Source: JBFYTX01 sp963739515
Lineage (GTDB): Bacteria; Chloroflexota; Dehalococcoidia; Dehalococcoidales; RBG-16-60-22
Reading direction: 5' to 3'
Length of the DNA: 64,000 nucleotides
NCBI GenBank assembly: GCA_963739515.1
Contig: CAVUAO010000006.1
Location: 8,882 to 72,881, forward strand
Shown here in pieces: positions 53,044 through 63,904 of the stretch. The position numbers and the translations under genes were made by a program. The notes below the pieces were generated by a model. It searched no databases. It worked only from the letters and a program-made list of their open reading frames with translations, and had not been told where the DNA came from. Numbering within the stretch: position 1 is the first letter of the stretch; the number at the start of each line of letters is the position of its first letter.

Positions 53044-55454
53044 ATGCCCTCTTCCAGCAAGCCGTATCGAACTCCCCATCGCGGGCATGACCTGCGCCGC
53101 CTGCTCGGCGCGCCTGGAGAAGAACCTCAACAAGCTGCCCGGGGTCAAGGCGAACATCAATCTGGCCAGCGGAAAAAGCCCAGATCGAATACGACCCGGC
53201 TCAAGCCACGCCAGCCAGCCTGATCCAGGCCATCCAGAAAACCGGCTTTTCCGTCCCGCCGCAGCAGCTCGAGCTGGCGCTGGAAGGCATGACCTGCGCC
53301 GCCTGCGCCACGCGCATCGAAAAGGTGCTGAACAAGATCGAGGGCGTGACGCGCCACGGTCAATTTCGCCACCGAAACAGCGCGCATCTCGCTACGCACC
53401 CGGCACGGCCACCCCGGAGCTGCTGATCGCCGCGATCGACAAGGCCGGCTACGGCGCCCACGAATCGAGCGGCGAACCAGCCGCGAGGAAGAGACGAGCA
53501 GCGGCGCGCGGCGGTCTACCGCAAGGAACTGCGCGTCTTCTGGATTGCCGCCGCGCTCACGCTGCCGCTGGTGGCGCAGATGGGCGTTCGATGTTCTGCG
53601 GCCACCACGAAGACATGCTGCCGCGCTGGCTGCAATGGCTGCTCGCCACGCCGGTGCAGTTCTGGGTCGGCAGGCGCTTCTACGTCGGCGCCTGGCACGC
53701 CCTGCGCGGCGGCGGCGCCAACATGGACGTGCTGGTGGCGCTCGGCACCAGCATGGCCTGGCTTTCTCAGCGCCGTGGTCACGCTTGTTCGGCCTTGCAG
53801 CAGCACGTCTATTTCGAGGCCGGCGCCGCGGTCATCACGCTGGTGCTGCTGGGCAAGCTGCTGGAAGCGCGCGCCAAGGCGCAGAACCTCGGCGGCCATC
53901 GAGGAGCTGATCAGGCTGCAGCCGCAGCACCGCCGCGTGGAGCGCGACGGCGAAATCGTCGAAGTGCGATGTCGGCAGCATCAAACTCGGCGATATATTC
54001 ATCGTCCGCGCCGGCGAGAGCGTGCCGGTCGACGGCGAAGTGATCGAGGGCGATTCCAGCGTGGTGGAAGCCATGCTGACCGGCGAAAGCCTGCCGGTCG
54101 CCAAGAGCACGCGGCGACAAGGTGTATGCCGCCACGCAGAATCAGCGACGGCATGCTGCGCTGCCGCGCCACCGGCGTCGGCGCGCATACCCTGCTGGCC
54201 GGCATCATCCGCCTGGTGGAGCAGGCGCAGGGCTCGAAAGCGCCGATCCAGCGCCTGGCCGACGTCATTTCCGGCATCTTCGTGCCGGTCGTGCGTTGCC
54301 ATCGCCTCGCTCACCTTTGCGCTGTGGTGGTGGCTGGGCGGCGAGCTTCACCGCGGCGCTGGTCAACGCCGTCGCCGTGCTGGTGATCGCCTGCCCGTGC
54401 GCGCTGGGCCTGGCGACGCCGACGGCGATCATGGTCGGCACCGGGCACGGCGCCAAGGCCGGCATCCTGGTCAGGAATGCGGCGGCGCTGGAACATGCCG
54501 AGAAAATCCGCATGCTGGTGGTGGACAAGACCGGCACCCTGACCGAGGGCAAGCCGGCGGTCACCGACATCGCTGCCCGTCGGCGGCATGACCGAATCGC
54601 GAGCTGCTGCGCCTGGCCGCCAGCCTGGAACAGGGCTCCGCAGCATCCGCTGGCGCAAGCGGTGCTGGCGCGCAGCCGAGGAGCATGGCCTTGACTGCCG
54701 ACGCCATGACGAATTTCCAGTCCATCGCCGGCAAGGGCGTGCAGGGCGAGATCGACGGGAACAGCCTGTCGCCTCGGCTCCCCGGCTTTTCTGCATCGAA
54801 CATGGGCTGGCACCGATGCAGCGGCTACTGCGACACCTGCAGTCGACAAGGCAAGACCGTGGTCGCCGTTGCGCGAGCAGCCAGGCGCTGCTCGGCTATC
54901 TCGCCATCGCCGACACGCTGCGCGCCAGCTCGCCCGCGCGCGGTGGCACGGCTGCAGGCAATGGGCATCGAAGTGGTGATGCTGACCGGCGACAATGCCG
55001 CCACGGCGCAGGCCATCGCCGCGCAGGCCGGCATCACGCAATTTCCGCGCCGAAGTGCTGCCGCGGCGACAAGGCGGCGGAAGTGGACAAACTCAAGAGC
55101 GCAGGGCAAGATCGTCGGCATGGCCGGCGACGGCATCAACGACGCGCCGGCGCTGGCTGCGGCCGACGTCAGCTTCGCCATCGGCGCGGCTCCGACGTGG
55201 CGATCGAGGCGGCCGACATCACGCTGATGCGCAACGACCTGAACGGCGTGGCCGACGCCATCGGCCTGTCGCGCGCCACGCTGGCCAAGATCCGCCAGAA
55301 TCTGTTCTTCGCCTTCATCTACAATGTGCTGGGCATTCCGCTGGCGGCGCTGGGCATGCTGAACCCGGTGATCGCCGGCGCGGCGATGGCGATGAGTTCG
55401 GTGTCGGTGGTCAGCAATTCGCTGCTGCTGAAAAGATGGAAAGCGCAAAGGTAA
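53044..55454 (+). CDS. copA: Copper-translocating P-type ATPase, many frameshifts
   Basis: A P1B-type ATPase of about 800 residues in all three frames. Two N-terminal metal-binding domains (AGMTCAACSARLEKNL and EGMTCAACATRIEKVL), membrane motif VIACPCALGLATPTAI (CPC), phosphorylation site VDKTGTLTEGKPAVTDI, and hinge AGDGINDAPALAAADVSFAIG are visible; the total length is not a multiple of three. More than ten single-base breaks interrupt it, mostly before 55,200. It exports Cu+ from the cytoplasm. The adjacent CopZ gene supports copper. Confidence 0.92.
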
Positions 55455-55476
55455 TTTCAAACGAAGGAGAATGCAA

Positions 55477-55686
55477 ATGGAAAAAATCACACTGACCGTC
55501 AAAGGCATGACCTGCATGGGCTGTGTACGGAGCGTAAAAAACGTGCTGGAGCCGATTCCCGGTGTAACAGGCGTGGAAGTTACCTTGGAAAATGGCCAGG
55601 TAACGATCGACTATGATCCCGCCAAGAGCGGCGTGGACCAATTCAAGAATGCGATCAACGATGCCGGTTACGAAGTCGTTTGCTGA
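55477..55686 (+). CDS. copZ: CopZ-type copper chaperone (HMA domain)
   Basis: A 69-residue heavy-metal-associated domain. GMTCMGCVRSVKNVLEPIPGV has the CxxC metal site; the rest (VEVTLENGQVTIDYDPAKSG) is typical. AAGGAG stands 7 bases before ATG 55477; another ATG at 55471 is too close. It hands Cu+ to the ATPase encoded just upstream. Confidence 0.93.
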   Translation: MEKITLTVKGMTCMGCVRSVKNVLEPIPGVTGVEVTLENGQVTIDYDPAKSGVDQFKNAINDAGYEVVC

Positions 55687-55822
55687 GACGTTCAGGTCCA
55701 AGACACGCCAAAAGCAGCGCACAGCGTTTCACTTACCAGTTAAAACCGGTTTAACAATGTTCCATTCCTATCCAGGGACAAACCCGCAGGTATCGGCAAA
55801 CGCACCCTGAAAACCATCAACA

Positions 55823-56296
55823 ATGAAGTCATTCACTTCCTCGCGGCGCGGGAAGTGCGGGATTTCAAGGTCTATCGATTATGCGAGCAATCCGGTGGTA
55901 TTGATTCAGGCGGTGCCGCAGAAAAAGCTGCGTTTCTCGAACACCCTGGAAGTCCAGATCAAACGCCACTTGCGGGAGAAACTGGGGTTTCAGGTCCCGG
56001 CCGTTTTTTGGCGTTTCAAGACCGATGGCAGCGAGGAACCGGGACCGGAACAGGCTGATTACGAGTTCGAGGGAAAACCCGAGTATCCGCAAGACCTGCC
56101 TGCGGGAGTCCAGAACCTTGCCGCACCAGAATCTGCCGGCGCGACGAAGTCCAGCCCCGCAAACGTATCAAACCCTAGTCAACGAGCACGACGACGTCCA
56201 CCACCTCGCCACAAGGGCATGAAAGCGGAAGAAATTTCCATGGGCGAGTCCGACGAATTTCTCAAGGGCAGTTCGGCCAGCGATGATTCACAGTAA
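55823..56296 (+). CDS. Hypothetical protein
   Basis: A frame of 157 residues. The middle, VVLIQAVPQKKLRFSNTLEVQIKRHLREKLGF, looks like real protein, and the end is charged and low in complexity. A second frame, NNEVIHFLAAREVRDFKVYRL, looks equally real before 55,875, so a frameshift near there may separate N-terminal and later parts. No family recognised. Confidence 0.4.
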   Translation: MKSFTSSRRGKCGISRSIDYASNPVVLIQAVPQKKLRFSNTLEVQIKRHLREKLGFQVPAVFWRFKTDGSEEPGPEQADYEFEGKPEYPQDLPAGVQNLAAPESAGATKSSPANVSNPSQRARRRPPPRHKGMKAEEISMGESDEFLKGSSASDDSQ

Positions 56297-56325
56297 CACC
56301 CATAGAAAACCCCGCCTGAAACAGT

Positions 56326-56649
56326 TTACATGCTGAGCAGTCTGTTAATTTCCGCTTCAGCGTCCAGCCAGTCCTGAGCCGCGTTTTCAGGCGAGAAGCC
56401 ATGGCGCTCCGATATGTAGTAGGCTGCCTCGCAGATCATCACGTAGCGCTGTTCCGGCGTTACATCTTTTTTGGCTTTGGCTGCAGCAGGCTTTTTCGCT
56501 GTGGTGGCGGCCTTGGCTTTTGGTGCAACCACCGTTTCGGTTTTTGCGGCGGGAGCCTTTTTCGTCGCGGCTTTCACTGCCTCAGCCGGTTTACTCGTGG
56601 TGCTAACTTTTTTTGCTTTCACTGCGGTTTCAGTTTTCGCTTCAGCCAT
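56326..56649 (-). CDS. Lys/Ala-rich basic protein with DUF2934 domain
   Basis: A 107-residue protein. Residues 1-62 are low-complexity Ala/Lys/Thr/Pro (histone H1-like, KKAPAAKTETVVAPKAKAAT), and residues 63-107 (TPEQRYVMICEAAYYISERHGF, then AAQDWLDAEAEINRLL) are DUF2934, common in proteobacteria. Basic tails of this kind are seen on DNA- or RNA-associated proteins; function unknown. Confidence 0.85.
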   Translation of the reverse strand: MAEAKTETAVKAKKVSTTSKPAEAVKAATKKAPAAKTETVVAPKAKAATTAKKPAAAKAKKDVTPEQRYVMICEAAYYISERHGFSPENAAQDWLDAEAEINRLLSM

Positions 56650-56958
56650 AACATCTACTCCTTAAAAATTTGATTCCGTCTTGTTTCAAGATTAATGCCG
56701 CCATATGACAAAAGTATGACACATACGCGCCCATGGTAGCAGCAAAATGCGGGAATATCCAAGCAACGGGAATCCCTCTGCAAGTTACGTTCCAAGCCAT
56801 GCCAATGCCAGATACCTAATCGAGCAAAAAGAATATCACGAAAAATCAGGGTGATGAAAAGCAGATGCCATGTTTCAGGTATGTGTCATGCGGATTTTTC
56901 GTTGCCCTGAAACGCCCGAATTTGGTGCATGCCCAACCAGCACCGGGCACAGCAAGGA
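56650..56958. other. Gene-free stretch
   Basis: About 310 bases. I see no gene. Two TATGACA copies (about 56,704 and 56,714) stand near the upstream side of the DUF2934 gene, but no convincing promoter pair was found. Confidence 0.5.
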
Positions 56959-57264
56959 TTACTGCGCCAGTTTTTCCAGTGTTCCGTCGGGTTTGATGCG
57001 ATAACCTTCGCTCCCCTCACTGCGGCCCTGGACGTAGTGGGTAACCAGAATTTCCCGGCTGTTTTTCACGAAACGGATTTCGTAGTACTGATAGTTCTTG
57101 AACACCTCCTCGATATTCAGGCCATGACCGGGTTGCCATGGCTTGTGCTGGGGATCGAAATGTTCGAAGTAATAGGGCGTATCGGGCGAGAAAGGGAGTT
57201 CGGCCGTCCCTGCGGCAGCGACGTCCGCAAGCCACGGCAATACCGCGGCGAGCAGCATTCTCAA
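56959..57264 (-). CDS. Small secreted protein of unknown function
   Basis: A 101-residue protein with a signal-like start (LLAAVLPWLADVAAAGTAE). The mature part is beta-rich (YYEIRFVKNSREILVTHYVQG, YRIKPDGTLEKL). Its start overlaps the tldD stop by 4 bases, so it is part of the yhdP-nitrilase-tldD transcript. No family recognised. Confidence 0.6.
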   Translation of the reverse strand: MRMLLAAVLPWLADVAAAGTAELPFSPDTPYYFEHFDPQHKPWQPGHGLNIEEVFKNYQYYEIRFVKNSREILVTHYVQGRSEGSEGYRIKPDGTLEKLAQ

Positions 57265-58731
57265 GCCGTGCCGCCGACGGTCAGGCCATCAATCCGCAGC
57301 GTCGGCTGGCCCACGCCCACCGGCACGCTCTGGCCTTCCTTGCCGCAGGTGCCGACGCCGGGATCGAGCGCCATGTCGTTGCCGATCATGGACACCCGCG
57401 TCAGCACATCCGGGCCGTTGCCGATCAGGGTCGCGCCCTTGACCGGATAGGTGATCTTGCCGTCTTCGATCATGTAGGCTTCCGCGGCGGAGAACACGAA
57501 TTTGCCGCTGGTGATATCGACCTGGCCGCCGCCGAAATTGGCCGCATACAGGCCATGCTTGACCGAGGCGATGATTTCCTGCGGATCCTTGTCGCCGTTC
57601 AGCATGTAGGTGTTGGTCATGCGCGGCATGGGGATGTGCGCGAAGGATTCGCGCCGCGCGTTGCCGGTGACGGCCATGCCCATCAGGCGGGCGTTCAGCG
57701 TGTCCTGCATGTAGCCCTTGAGGATGCCGTTTTCGATCAGCACCGTGCACTGGGTCGGATTGCCTTCGTCGTCGACATTGAGCGAGCCGCGCCGCCGCGC
57801 GATGGTGCCGTCATCCACCACGGTCACGCCTTCGGCCGCGACGCGCTGGCCGATGCGGCCGCTGAAGGCGGAACTGCCCTTGCGGTTGAAGTCGCCTTCC
57901 AGGCCGTGGCCGATGGCTTCGTGCAGCAGGATGCCCGGCCAGCCGGAACCCAGCACCACGGTCATGGTGCCCGCCGGCGCGGGGCGGGCATCCAGGTTGA
58001 TCAGCGCCTGATGCACCGCCTCTTTGCGCGTAGTCCTCGCAGCACCTCGTCGCTGAAATAGGCGTAATCGAAGCGTCCGCCGCCGCCGGCGCTGCCCTGC
58101 TCGCGCCGGCCGTCCTGCTCGACGATCACCTGCAGGGACAGCCGCACCAGAGGCCGCACATCGGCCGCCATCAGGCCGTCGTTGCGCGCCACCAGCACCA
58201 CTTCGTATTCGCCGGCCAGGCGATGCCATCACCTGGGTGACGCGCGGATCCAGCGCGCGGGCATGCGCTCCAGGCGTCTCCAGCAGCGTCGACTTTCTCC
58301 GCATCGCTCGAGGCTGGCAATCGGGTCGTGCGGCAGATACAGCTGTGCGTCCTTCCGCCGCGCCTGCACGGCATGCGACCTGCCCTGCCCGCCCTGCCTG
58401 GCGATGGCGCGGGTGGTTTCGGCCGCCTGCGGTCGAGCGCCGGCAGGCTGATGTCGTCGGAATAGGCAAAAGCGGTCTTTTCGCCGGACACGGCGCGCAC
58501 GCCCACGCCCTGGTCGATATTGAAACTGCCGGATTTGACCTGGCCTTCTTCCAGGCTCCAGCCCTCGGCGCGGGTGTACTGGAAATACAGGTCGGCATAG
58601 TCGACGTGGTGGGTCATGATGCTGGCCGAACACCTGCTGCAGCTTGCCGGCATCGAGACCGATAGGGGTCAGCAGCGTGGCTTCGGCAGTGGCGAACAGC
58701 GTGCCGGGTTCGATCGAGGCTGGGTGTTCAT
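57261..58731 (-). CDS. tldD: Metalloprotease TldD, frameshifts in the N-terminal third
   Basis: About 485 residues. HHVDYADLYFQYTRAEGWSLEEG and DQGVGVRAVSGEKTAFAYSDD are the N-terminal domain; the zinc site is ILLHEAIGHGLEGDFNRKG (HExxxH), followed by NPTQCTVLIENGILKGYMQD and GKFVFSAAEAYMIEDGKITY. Breaks lie near 58,690; 58,640; 58,440; 58,310; 58,222 and 58,035, none after. TldD with TldE processes peptides such as CcdA antitoxin and microcin B17. Neighbours yhdP and nitrilase match the usual cluster. Confidence 0.93.
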
Positions 58732-58786
58732 GGCATGTATTGATTTCTGTGGTAATTACATGGCGGTGGGATAGCGCTTACTGTCA

Positions 58787-59697
58787 TCACTCTCGATCCT
58801 CCAGACCAGATCTCAGCATGATGAAGCGGTGTTTCAAGCGCGGGCAGGCTCTTGCGCAGGCTGGCCTGGTAGGCCGGGTTGATGCTGGCGATCACCACGC
58901 CGGAACCGCGCGGCAGGCGGTCGAGAATCACGCCCCAGGGATCGACGATCATGCTGTTGCCGTGCGTTTCGCGGCCGGACAGGTGATAGCCGCCCTGCGC
59001 CGGGGCGATCACATAGGCCAGATTCTCGATGGCGCGGGCGCGCACCAGGGTTTCCCAATGCGCCTTGCCGGTGGTCTCGGTGAAGGCGGCGGGCACCACG
59101 ATGATGTCGACATCGCCCATCGCGCGATACAGCTCGGGGAAACGCAGGTCGTAGCAGATCGACAGGCCGATGCGGCCGAACGGCGTTTCGACGCACGACC
59201 ACCTGGTCGCCCGGCTTCGATGGTTTTTTCCTCGCGGTAATGCTCGTTGCCGAGATCGAGGCCGAACAGGTGAATCTTGTCGTAGCGCGCCACCCGCTTG
59301 CCCTTGTCGTCATACACCAGGCAGCTGTTGCGCACCTTGTTCGGCACGCTGGCCTCCAGCGGCACCGAGCCGCCGACCAGCCAGATCTTGTGTTTCTTCG
59401 CCATGCGCGCCGAGGAATTTCTGGATCGGGCCTTTGCCTTCGGCTTCGCGCACCGCGACCTTGTCGCGTTTCCTTCAAGCCCATGATCGCGAAAAACTCC
59501 GGCAACGCCACCAGCTTGGCGCCCTGCGCCACCGCCATGTCGATCAGGCGCTCGGCTTCGGCCAGATTGGCCGCCACATTGGGACCGGACGCCATCTGGA
59601 TCGCCGCCACCCGGCAAGTACCGGGCTGCGGCTTGGTCTTCAGCATGGTGGTACGCGCCTTGGGTTTCGCGAAACTGGATTTTTCCTTGCTTGTCAT
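58787..59697 (-). CDS. Carbon-nitrogen hydrolase (Nit family), several frameshifts
   Basis: About 300 residues. The catalytic triad can be placed: Glu in VALPEFFAIMG, Lys in RYDKIHLFGLDL, Cys in GLSICYDLRFPELYRAM (broken between frames near 59,195). Other breaks lie near 59,470; 59,410 and 58,840. The end, after repair of CTTGAAACACC, is KHRFIMLRSGL with stop at 58,787. Relatives include deaminated-glutathione amidase NitA. Its start overlaps the gene before by 4 bases; it lies in the yhdP-tldD cluster. Confidence 0.9.
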
Positions 59698-60047
59698 GGG
59701 TTCCCCTTGTTTTCAACTGTGATGCCGACCAGCTCCAGATTCAAGCCCCGGGCATCGTTATCGGTGTTCAATTCGATACGCTTGCTGTCCACCGCCAGAG
59801 CAATCAGCCAGGCGCGCAACTCTTCCGCCTGCGATATGGATTCGTCGGAGCCGCCATGATGAATGAACAAACGTGCAGCGGGGTGAGCCAGCAATTGCGC
59901 CACGCTGCGCTGCAATACCGGCTGTGCCATGACCAGGGCAGCGCTGCGCGGGCTGTCCCACAACTCAGCTGGCAGCGCCGTGCGCTCCGCGTGCGCCAGG
60001 CCGCTCGACAGCAGGCATAAAAATACCAGTGCTAATTGCCGTCCCAC
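59694..60047 (-). CDS. Small periplasmic protein of unknown function
   Basis: A 117-residue protein with signal peptide LALVFLCLLSSGLAHA. The mature part, RLFIHHGGSDESISQAEELRAWLIALAVD followed by KRIELNTDNDARG in order, resembles a short OmpA-C-like (peptidoglycan-binding) fold, though this is only a resemblance. It overlaps yhdP by 16 bases and the nitrilase gene by 4. Confidence 0.6.
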   Translation of the reverse strand: MGRQLALVFLCLLSSGLAHAERTALPAELWDSPRSAALVMAQPVLQRSVAQLLAHPAARLFIHHGGSDESISQAEELRAWLIALAVDSKRIELNTDNDARGLNLELVGITVENKGNP

Positions 60048-63000
60048 GATTTGCTGTCCTCAGTCTTTTTCTTCAATTTTGTCACAACCGGATTATCCCA
60101 TGTTCCGCTAATGCTGTATTCATAGGCGCTGATTTGTCCGATCGGGTCCCTGAGCATCTTCTGCACCAGCAGCGTGGTCAAGCCCACCATCGGCCCGCCC
60201 AGCAGGGTCGCGGCGCCGGAAACGGTATCCCCGAACAGCGGCACGACGCGCACCCGCAAGTTCTGCGTTTCCCGCGCCAGGTCGGCTTCACCGCTCATCG
60301 TGACCTTGGCCGCCGGGCCGTCCATTTTGAAATCGTTGCCGCTGACGATACCCTGGTTGACCTTCACGCTGCCGGAAATATCGTCAAAAGCGAAACCATC
60401 GCTGAATACATCGCGGAAATCAAGGGTAACGCGGCGCGGCAAGGATTGCAGGCTCAACACACCGAGCAGTTTGCCTATGCCGGGCTCGATTTTCAGGAAC
60501 TGACCCTTGTGCGCTTCCAGCGACATGAGGCCGGACAGGGTGGCATAGTTGAATTCCGTGGGACTGCCGGCCCAGTAGAACTGCCCTTTCAGCTTGGCGT
60601 TGCCGCCCTTGACGCTGTCCGGGTGGCCAACGCGCGCCAGCAACCTGCCGACATCGCTGCTTTCCAGTTGCAGGTTGACCCGGCTTCTGGGCTGCTGCAA
60701 CCAGTCCTGCCACACCCCGTCCATGGAAAGTACGCTTTCCGGCGTGCTCAGTTTCAGCTTCTCGATCCGCCAATCGCGCCCATTCGGCGCGGCAAGCAGT
60801 TCGAGGTGGCCGAGTTGCATAGTGCGCACGGAAAAATTCTCGGCGGTGATATCGAGTGCCGGCAGCTCCGAGTTTTCGGCAGGAGCGGCGGGAACGTCCG
60901 CTTCGCTCAGCTTGGGCGGAGCGGAGGGCGGCACGGTGAGCGACTTGAAGCGCCCGATCAGCCGTCCCGCACCACTGCGATTCCAGTTTATGTTGCCACT
61001 CATTTCCCGGCTTTCCAGCGCCGCCTGCCATGAACCATTCTGCGCCACGGCGTTCAGTCGCAGATCATTGAAACGCTTGCCGAGCACATCCACGGCGGCC
61101 AGTTTAAGGCTGACACCATCGACGGCAAAATCCGCGCCCGCCACCCCGGTCTGACCCGACACGCTGCGCCAGTGATCGAGGTCGAGGTAAGGCAAGGTTC
61201 CGCTCAGCCAAAGCCCGCTTAGCGGCAGCTTCAGCGGTCCGCCACCGAGGTTGACCACCCCGCGCTCGACCTTCATCCCATCATCCTGGCGCCGCCGCTC
61301 CAATTGCGCTGCCAGTATCCGGCCATAGCTGATGACTATGCTGTCCTGATCGAGGCTGGACGCCTTGCGTTCCAGTCGCAACATCACGCTGTCCGCGGCA
61401 TTCTTGTTGAACGGCAGAGGCAATTCACTGCCCAGGCCCTGTAAATTACTGGTAAACACTGCATCGGCCAGCTTTTTGCGCAGGGTGATCTGGCCATTCC
61501 ATTTCGCGCTGCCCTGCAGACGGCTCAACAAGGGATGGGTGAAGGCCTTGCTCAAGCCCGCCGCCGTTGCCTTGCCGCTGGCGTTGACTTGCACCACGCC
61601 CTGTTGCGTCACGGCGGCAAGCGTGGCGGGACCGCCCAGAAACTGGGCCGTTATGCGGGGGATCACCACGGAAGAGCCGGTAAACTGGAGGGCGCCATTG
61701 ACCTGCTCCACCATCGGCGCGCCCTCTCCCAGCTGGACATTGTTATTCTGGAACGCATAACTGCCCGCCACGGTCATGTCATCCAGGCGGCGCAGCGGAA
61801 TTTTCAGACTCAGCTTGAACAGCCCGTTGCCCGTGGCCTGCATGCCTTCGGTAAAGCCATCGATCATGTCGTTGACCGGACTTTGCGCAACGAACTTCAG
61901 CATATCCGCGGTCGGTCCGCGGGCTTCGCCATCGACCGTCAGCAGTTCGTTCATATGCATCAGATCGGCGATTTGCACGTGCACCTTCTGCAACTGCATG
62001 CCATAGGTGTGGCCGGCACGCGCGTAAATATCCATGCTCTGGCCGCGGAACAGCAGGTCCACGCCGATACCTTCGATTACCGGCCATCCAGGCGCATATT
62101 CCAGCACGCCGCCGCCCGCCTTGACGGCCACCTCGAATAATCCGGACTTGCCGTCGGCGAAGGGGAAATGCGCCAGATCCCCTTTCAGCCGCAAACGCAC
62201 GTCGCTGGACTGCCCGGCTTTAAGGGATTTCTCCAGCCAGTCCCGGGTATCCTTCCCCACCACCAGCGGCATGTAAAAACTGACGAAGCGCGCATCCGCG
62301 CGATTGAGCTGCCCGTTGAGATCGATCTTGCCCGGTCCGTTGGCGACAGGGCTGTATGACCCGAAAGCCGTCCCGGCCAAATGACTATTGGCAAATGCGG
62401 CACTAGTGAGCTTGAATTCGCGCTGCCCCGTCTTGCTGTTCCACCCCACTTGGGCGGTCAGGGTGTCCAATTCCAGCGCATGGTCGAACACACCCGGCAA
62501 ATCCAGCTTCATGCGGTGCGCATTCACGCCCACCACGCCGCCCTTCTCGTTCGCATCGAGGTTGCCGCTCAGGCCGGAAAATCCCGGCAAGGCGTTGCCC
62601 GGCGAGAGCATATAAGGTTGTACCGCAAGATCAGCGAATTTCCCCTTGACGGCATAATGCTCGGGCGCTTCCCAGCTTCCGCTCCAGCTTGCCGCGAGTT
62701 CGCGCAACTCGCCCCTGGGCTGCAACTGGCGCAGTTTTTCACGCACTGCGTCCTCCAGGGGCAGATAACCGGCCAGATCCAGCAACGGCGCAAAGGCCAG
62801 CCCATCCACCTCGAGCTCACCTGCGGCAGGCTTCTTCCCGCGTGCCGGCAATGTCTTGAAACGCGCGCTGGTCGGGCCGAAAGACAGCCCGTCACGAATG
62901 CCAAAGCTGAATTTGCTTGCCTGAAACTCCAAGCCCGGATTCAGATCGCGCCAGCTCAGTCGACCGCTGACGTATTGCATGTTCAATTGTGGCAATGCCG

Positions 63001-63859
63001 GCTTGAGGCGAGCAAGAACATCGTTGAGCCGCACATCCGCGGTGACGCCGCGCAGCTGTTTGTTTTCGATGGCCAACCACACCCTCACCCCACCGCTGCC
63101 GCGCTCCAGTTGAAACGGCAAATCGAGCCAGTTGCGCCAGGCGGCGATATCGGTGTAATCAAGGCGGGCATACAGTGTGCCGGACCAGTCGGAAAAATTC
63201 CGCAACGAGCTGCCCTTCAGGTCGCCGCGGATATCCAGCGGCAAAGCCAGTGTTTGCGGGGGCGCCGCGCGCAGCCCGAAACGATGGCGATGACCACGGT
63301 TTTCCAGGCGCAGGTGGGCGTTGTGCAATTCCAGCAGCGGCGCATCACGCATTTCGTCCTGCCAGGTCAGGGTTGCACCGCGCACGATGACGCGGTGCTG
63401 GCGCAGCACCCAGTCGGCAAAACCGCTTTCGGTATCGGGTTGATTGACCCACACGCCGCCCACGTACACCTCGCCCTTGACGGTGCGGAGCAGAGCCAGA
63501 TTGGGTTGATCGATTTCCAGCGAGTAGAGCCGCACTTCGCCCAGGGCAACGCTCAACCAGGCCAGCGTGCCTTCGACATGCGCAAAGGACAGTGCGGGCA
63601 GACCGGCCCGATCATAAACCTGCACCTGGCGCAAGCTGAAGTGAGGCCGCAAACCGTCCCAACTGGCGCCGATGGTGCCGATGGTCACGCGCTGGCCTGC
63701 CGCCTGAGTAATGGAGGCCGCGATGGTGTCGCGATACTCGGCAATATTAGGCAGCAGCCAGTAGCGCAGGCTGAGCACGATAGCGGCGAACAGCAGCCCG
63801 GCGAGGATCAGTGCCGAAAGGAGAAAGCGGTGCAGCCAGCGGGCAGAGGTTTTGAGCAT
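60032..63859 (-). CDS. yhdP: YhdP family (AsmA-like) envelope protein
   Basis: A 1,275-residue protein from ATG 63859. One N-terminal membrane helix (FLLSALILAGLLFAAIVLSL) anchors a very long repeating beta-strand body, the bridge-like lipid transfer plan of YhdP/AsmA proteins, with the family's C-terminal block (VTMSGEADLARETQNLRVRV, GDTVSGAATLLGGPMVG, DPIGQISAYEYSISGTWDNP). In E. coli, YhdP helps carry phospholipids to the outer membrane. No frameshift is seen over 3.8 kb, unlike its neighbours. Confidence 0.93.
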   Translation of the reverse strand: MLKTSARWLHRFLLSALILAGLLFAAIVLSLRYWLLPNIAEYRDTIAASITQAAGQRVTIGTIGASWDGLRPHFSLRQVQVYDRAGLPALSFAHVEGTLAWLSVALGEVRLYSLEIDQPNLALLRTVKGEVYVGGVWVNQPDTESGFADWVLRQHRVIVRGATLTWQDEMRDAPLLELHNAHLRLENRGHRHRFGLRAAPPQTLALPLDIRGDLKGSSLRNFSDWSGTLYARLDYTDIAAWRNWLDLPFQLERGSGGVRVWLAIENKQLRGVTADVRLNDVLARLKPALPQLNMQYVSGRLSWRDLNPGLEFQASKFSFGIRDGLSFGPTSARFKTLPARGKKPAAGELEVDGLAFAPLLDLAGYLPLEDAVREKLRQLQPRGELRELAASWSGSWEAPEHYAVKGKFADLAVQPYMLSPGNALPGFSGLSGNLDANEKGGVVGVNAHRMKLDLPGVFDHALELDTLTAQVGWNSKTGQREFKLTSAAFANSHLAGTAFGSYSPVANGPGKIDLNGQLNRADARFVSFYMPLVVGKDTRDWLEKSLKAGQSSDVRLRLKGDLAHFPFADGKSGLFEVAVKAGGGVLEYAPGWPVIEGIGVDLLFRGQSMDIYARAGHTYGMQLQKVHVQIADLMHMNELLTVDGEARGPTADMLKFVAQSPVNDMIDGFTEGMQATGNGLFKLSLKIPLRRLDDMTVAGSYAFQNNNVQLGEGAPMVEQVNGALQFTGSSVVIPRITAQFLGGPATLAAVTQQGVVQVNASGKATAAGLSKAFTHPLLSRLQGSAKWNGQITLRKKLADAVFTSNLQGLGSELPLPFNKNAADSVMLRLERKASSLDQDSIVISYGRILAAQLERRRQDDGMKVERGVVNLGGGPLKLPLSGLWLSGTLPYLDLDHWRSVSGQTGVAGADFAVDGVSLKLAAVDVLGKRFNDLRLNAVAQNGSWQAALESREMSGNINWNRSGAGRLIGRFKSLTVPPSAPPKLSEADVPAAPAENSELPALDITAENFSVRTMQLGHLELLAAPNGRDWRIEKLKLSTPESVLSMDGVWQDWLQQPRSRVNLQLESSDVGRLLARVGHPDSVKGGNAKLKGQFYWAGSPTEFNYATLSGLMSLEAHKGQFLKIEPGIGKLLGVLSLQSLPRRVTLDFRDVFSDGFAFDDISGSVKVNQGIVSGNDFKMDGPAAKVTMSGEADLARETQNLRVRVVPLFGDTVSGAATLLGGPMVGLTTLLVQKMLRDPIGQISAYEYSISGTWDNPVVTKLKKKTEDSKSWDGN

Positions 63860-63879
63860 TGATAATCGAGAAAAATGAA

Positions 63880-63904
63880 CTGCGGCATGCAAGCCATGCC
63901 GCAG
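63880..63904 (-). terminator. Hairpin upstream of yhdP
   Basis: CTGCGGCATG and CATGCCGCAG, a perfect 10-bp stem with a 5-base loop. On the minus strand it is followed by TTCATTTTT, so it could end a leftward gene beyond the window. Confidence 0.6.

Noticed and set aside
62381..63862. A 493-codon frame on the plus strand inside yhdP
   Set aside because: Antisense shadow of a GC-rich gene; no family features and no start signals.
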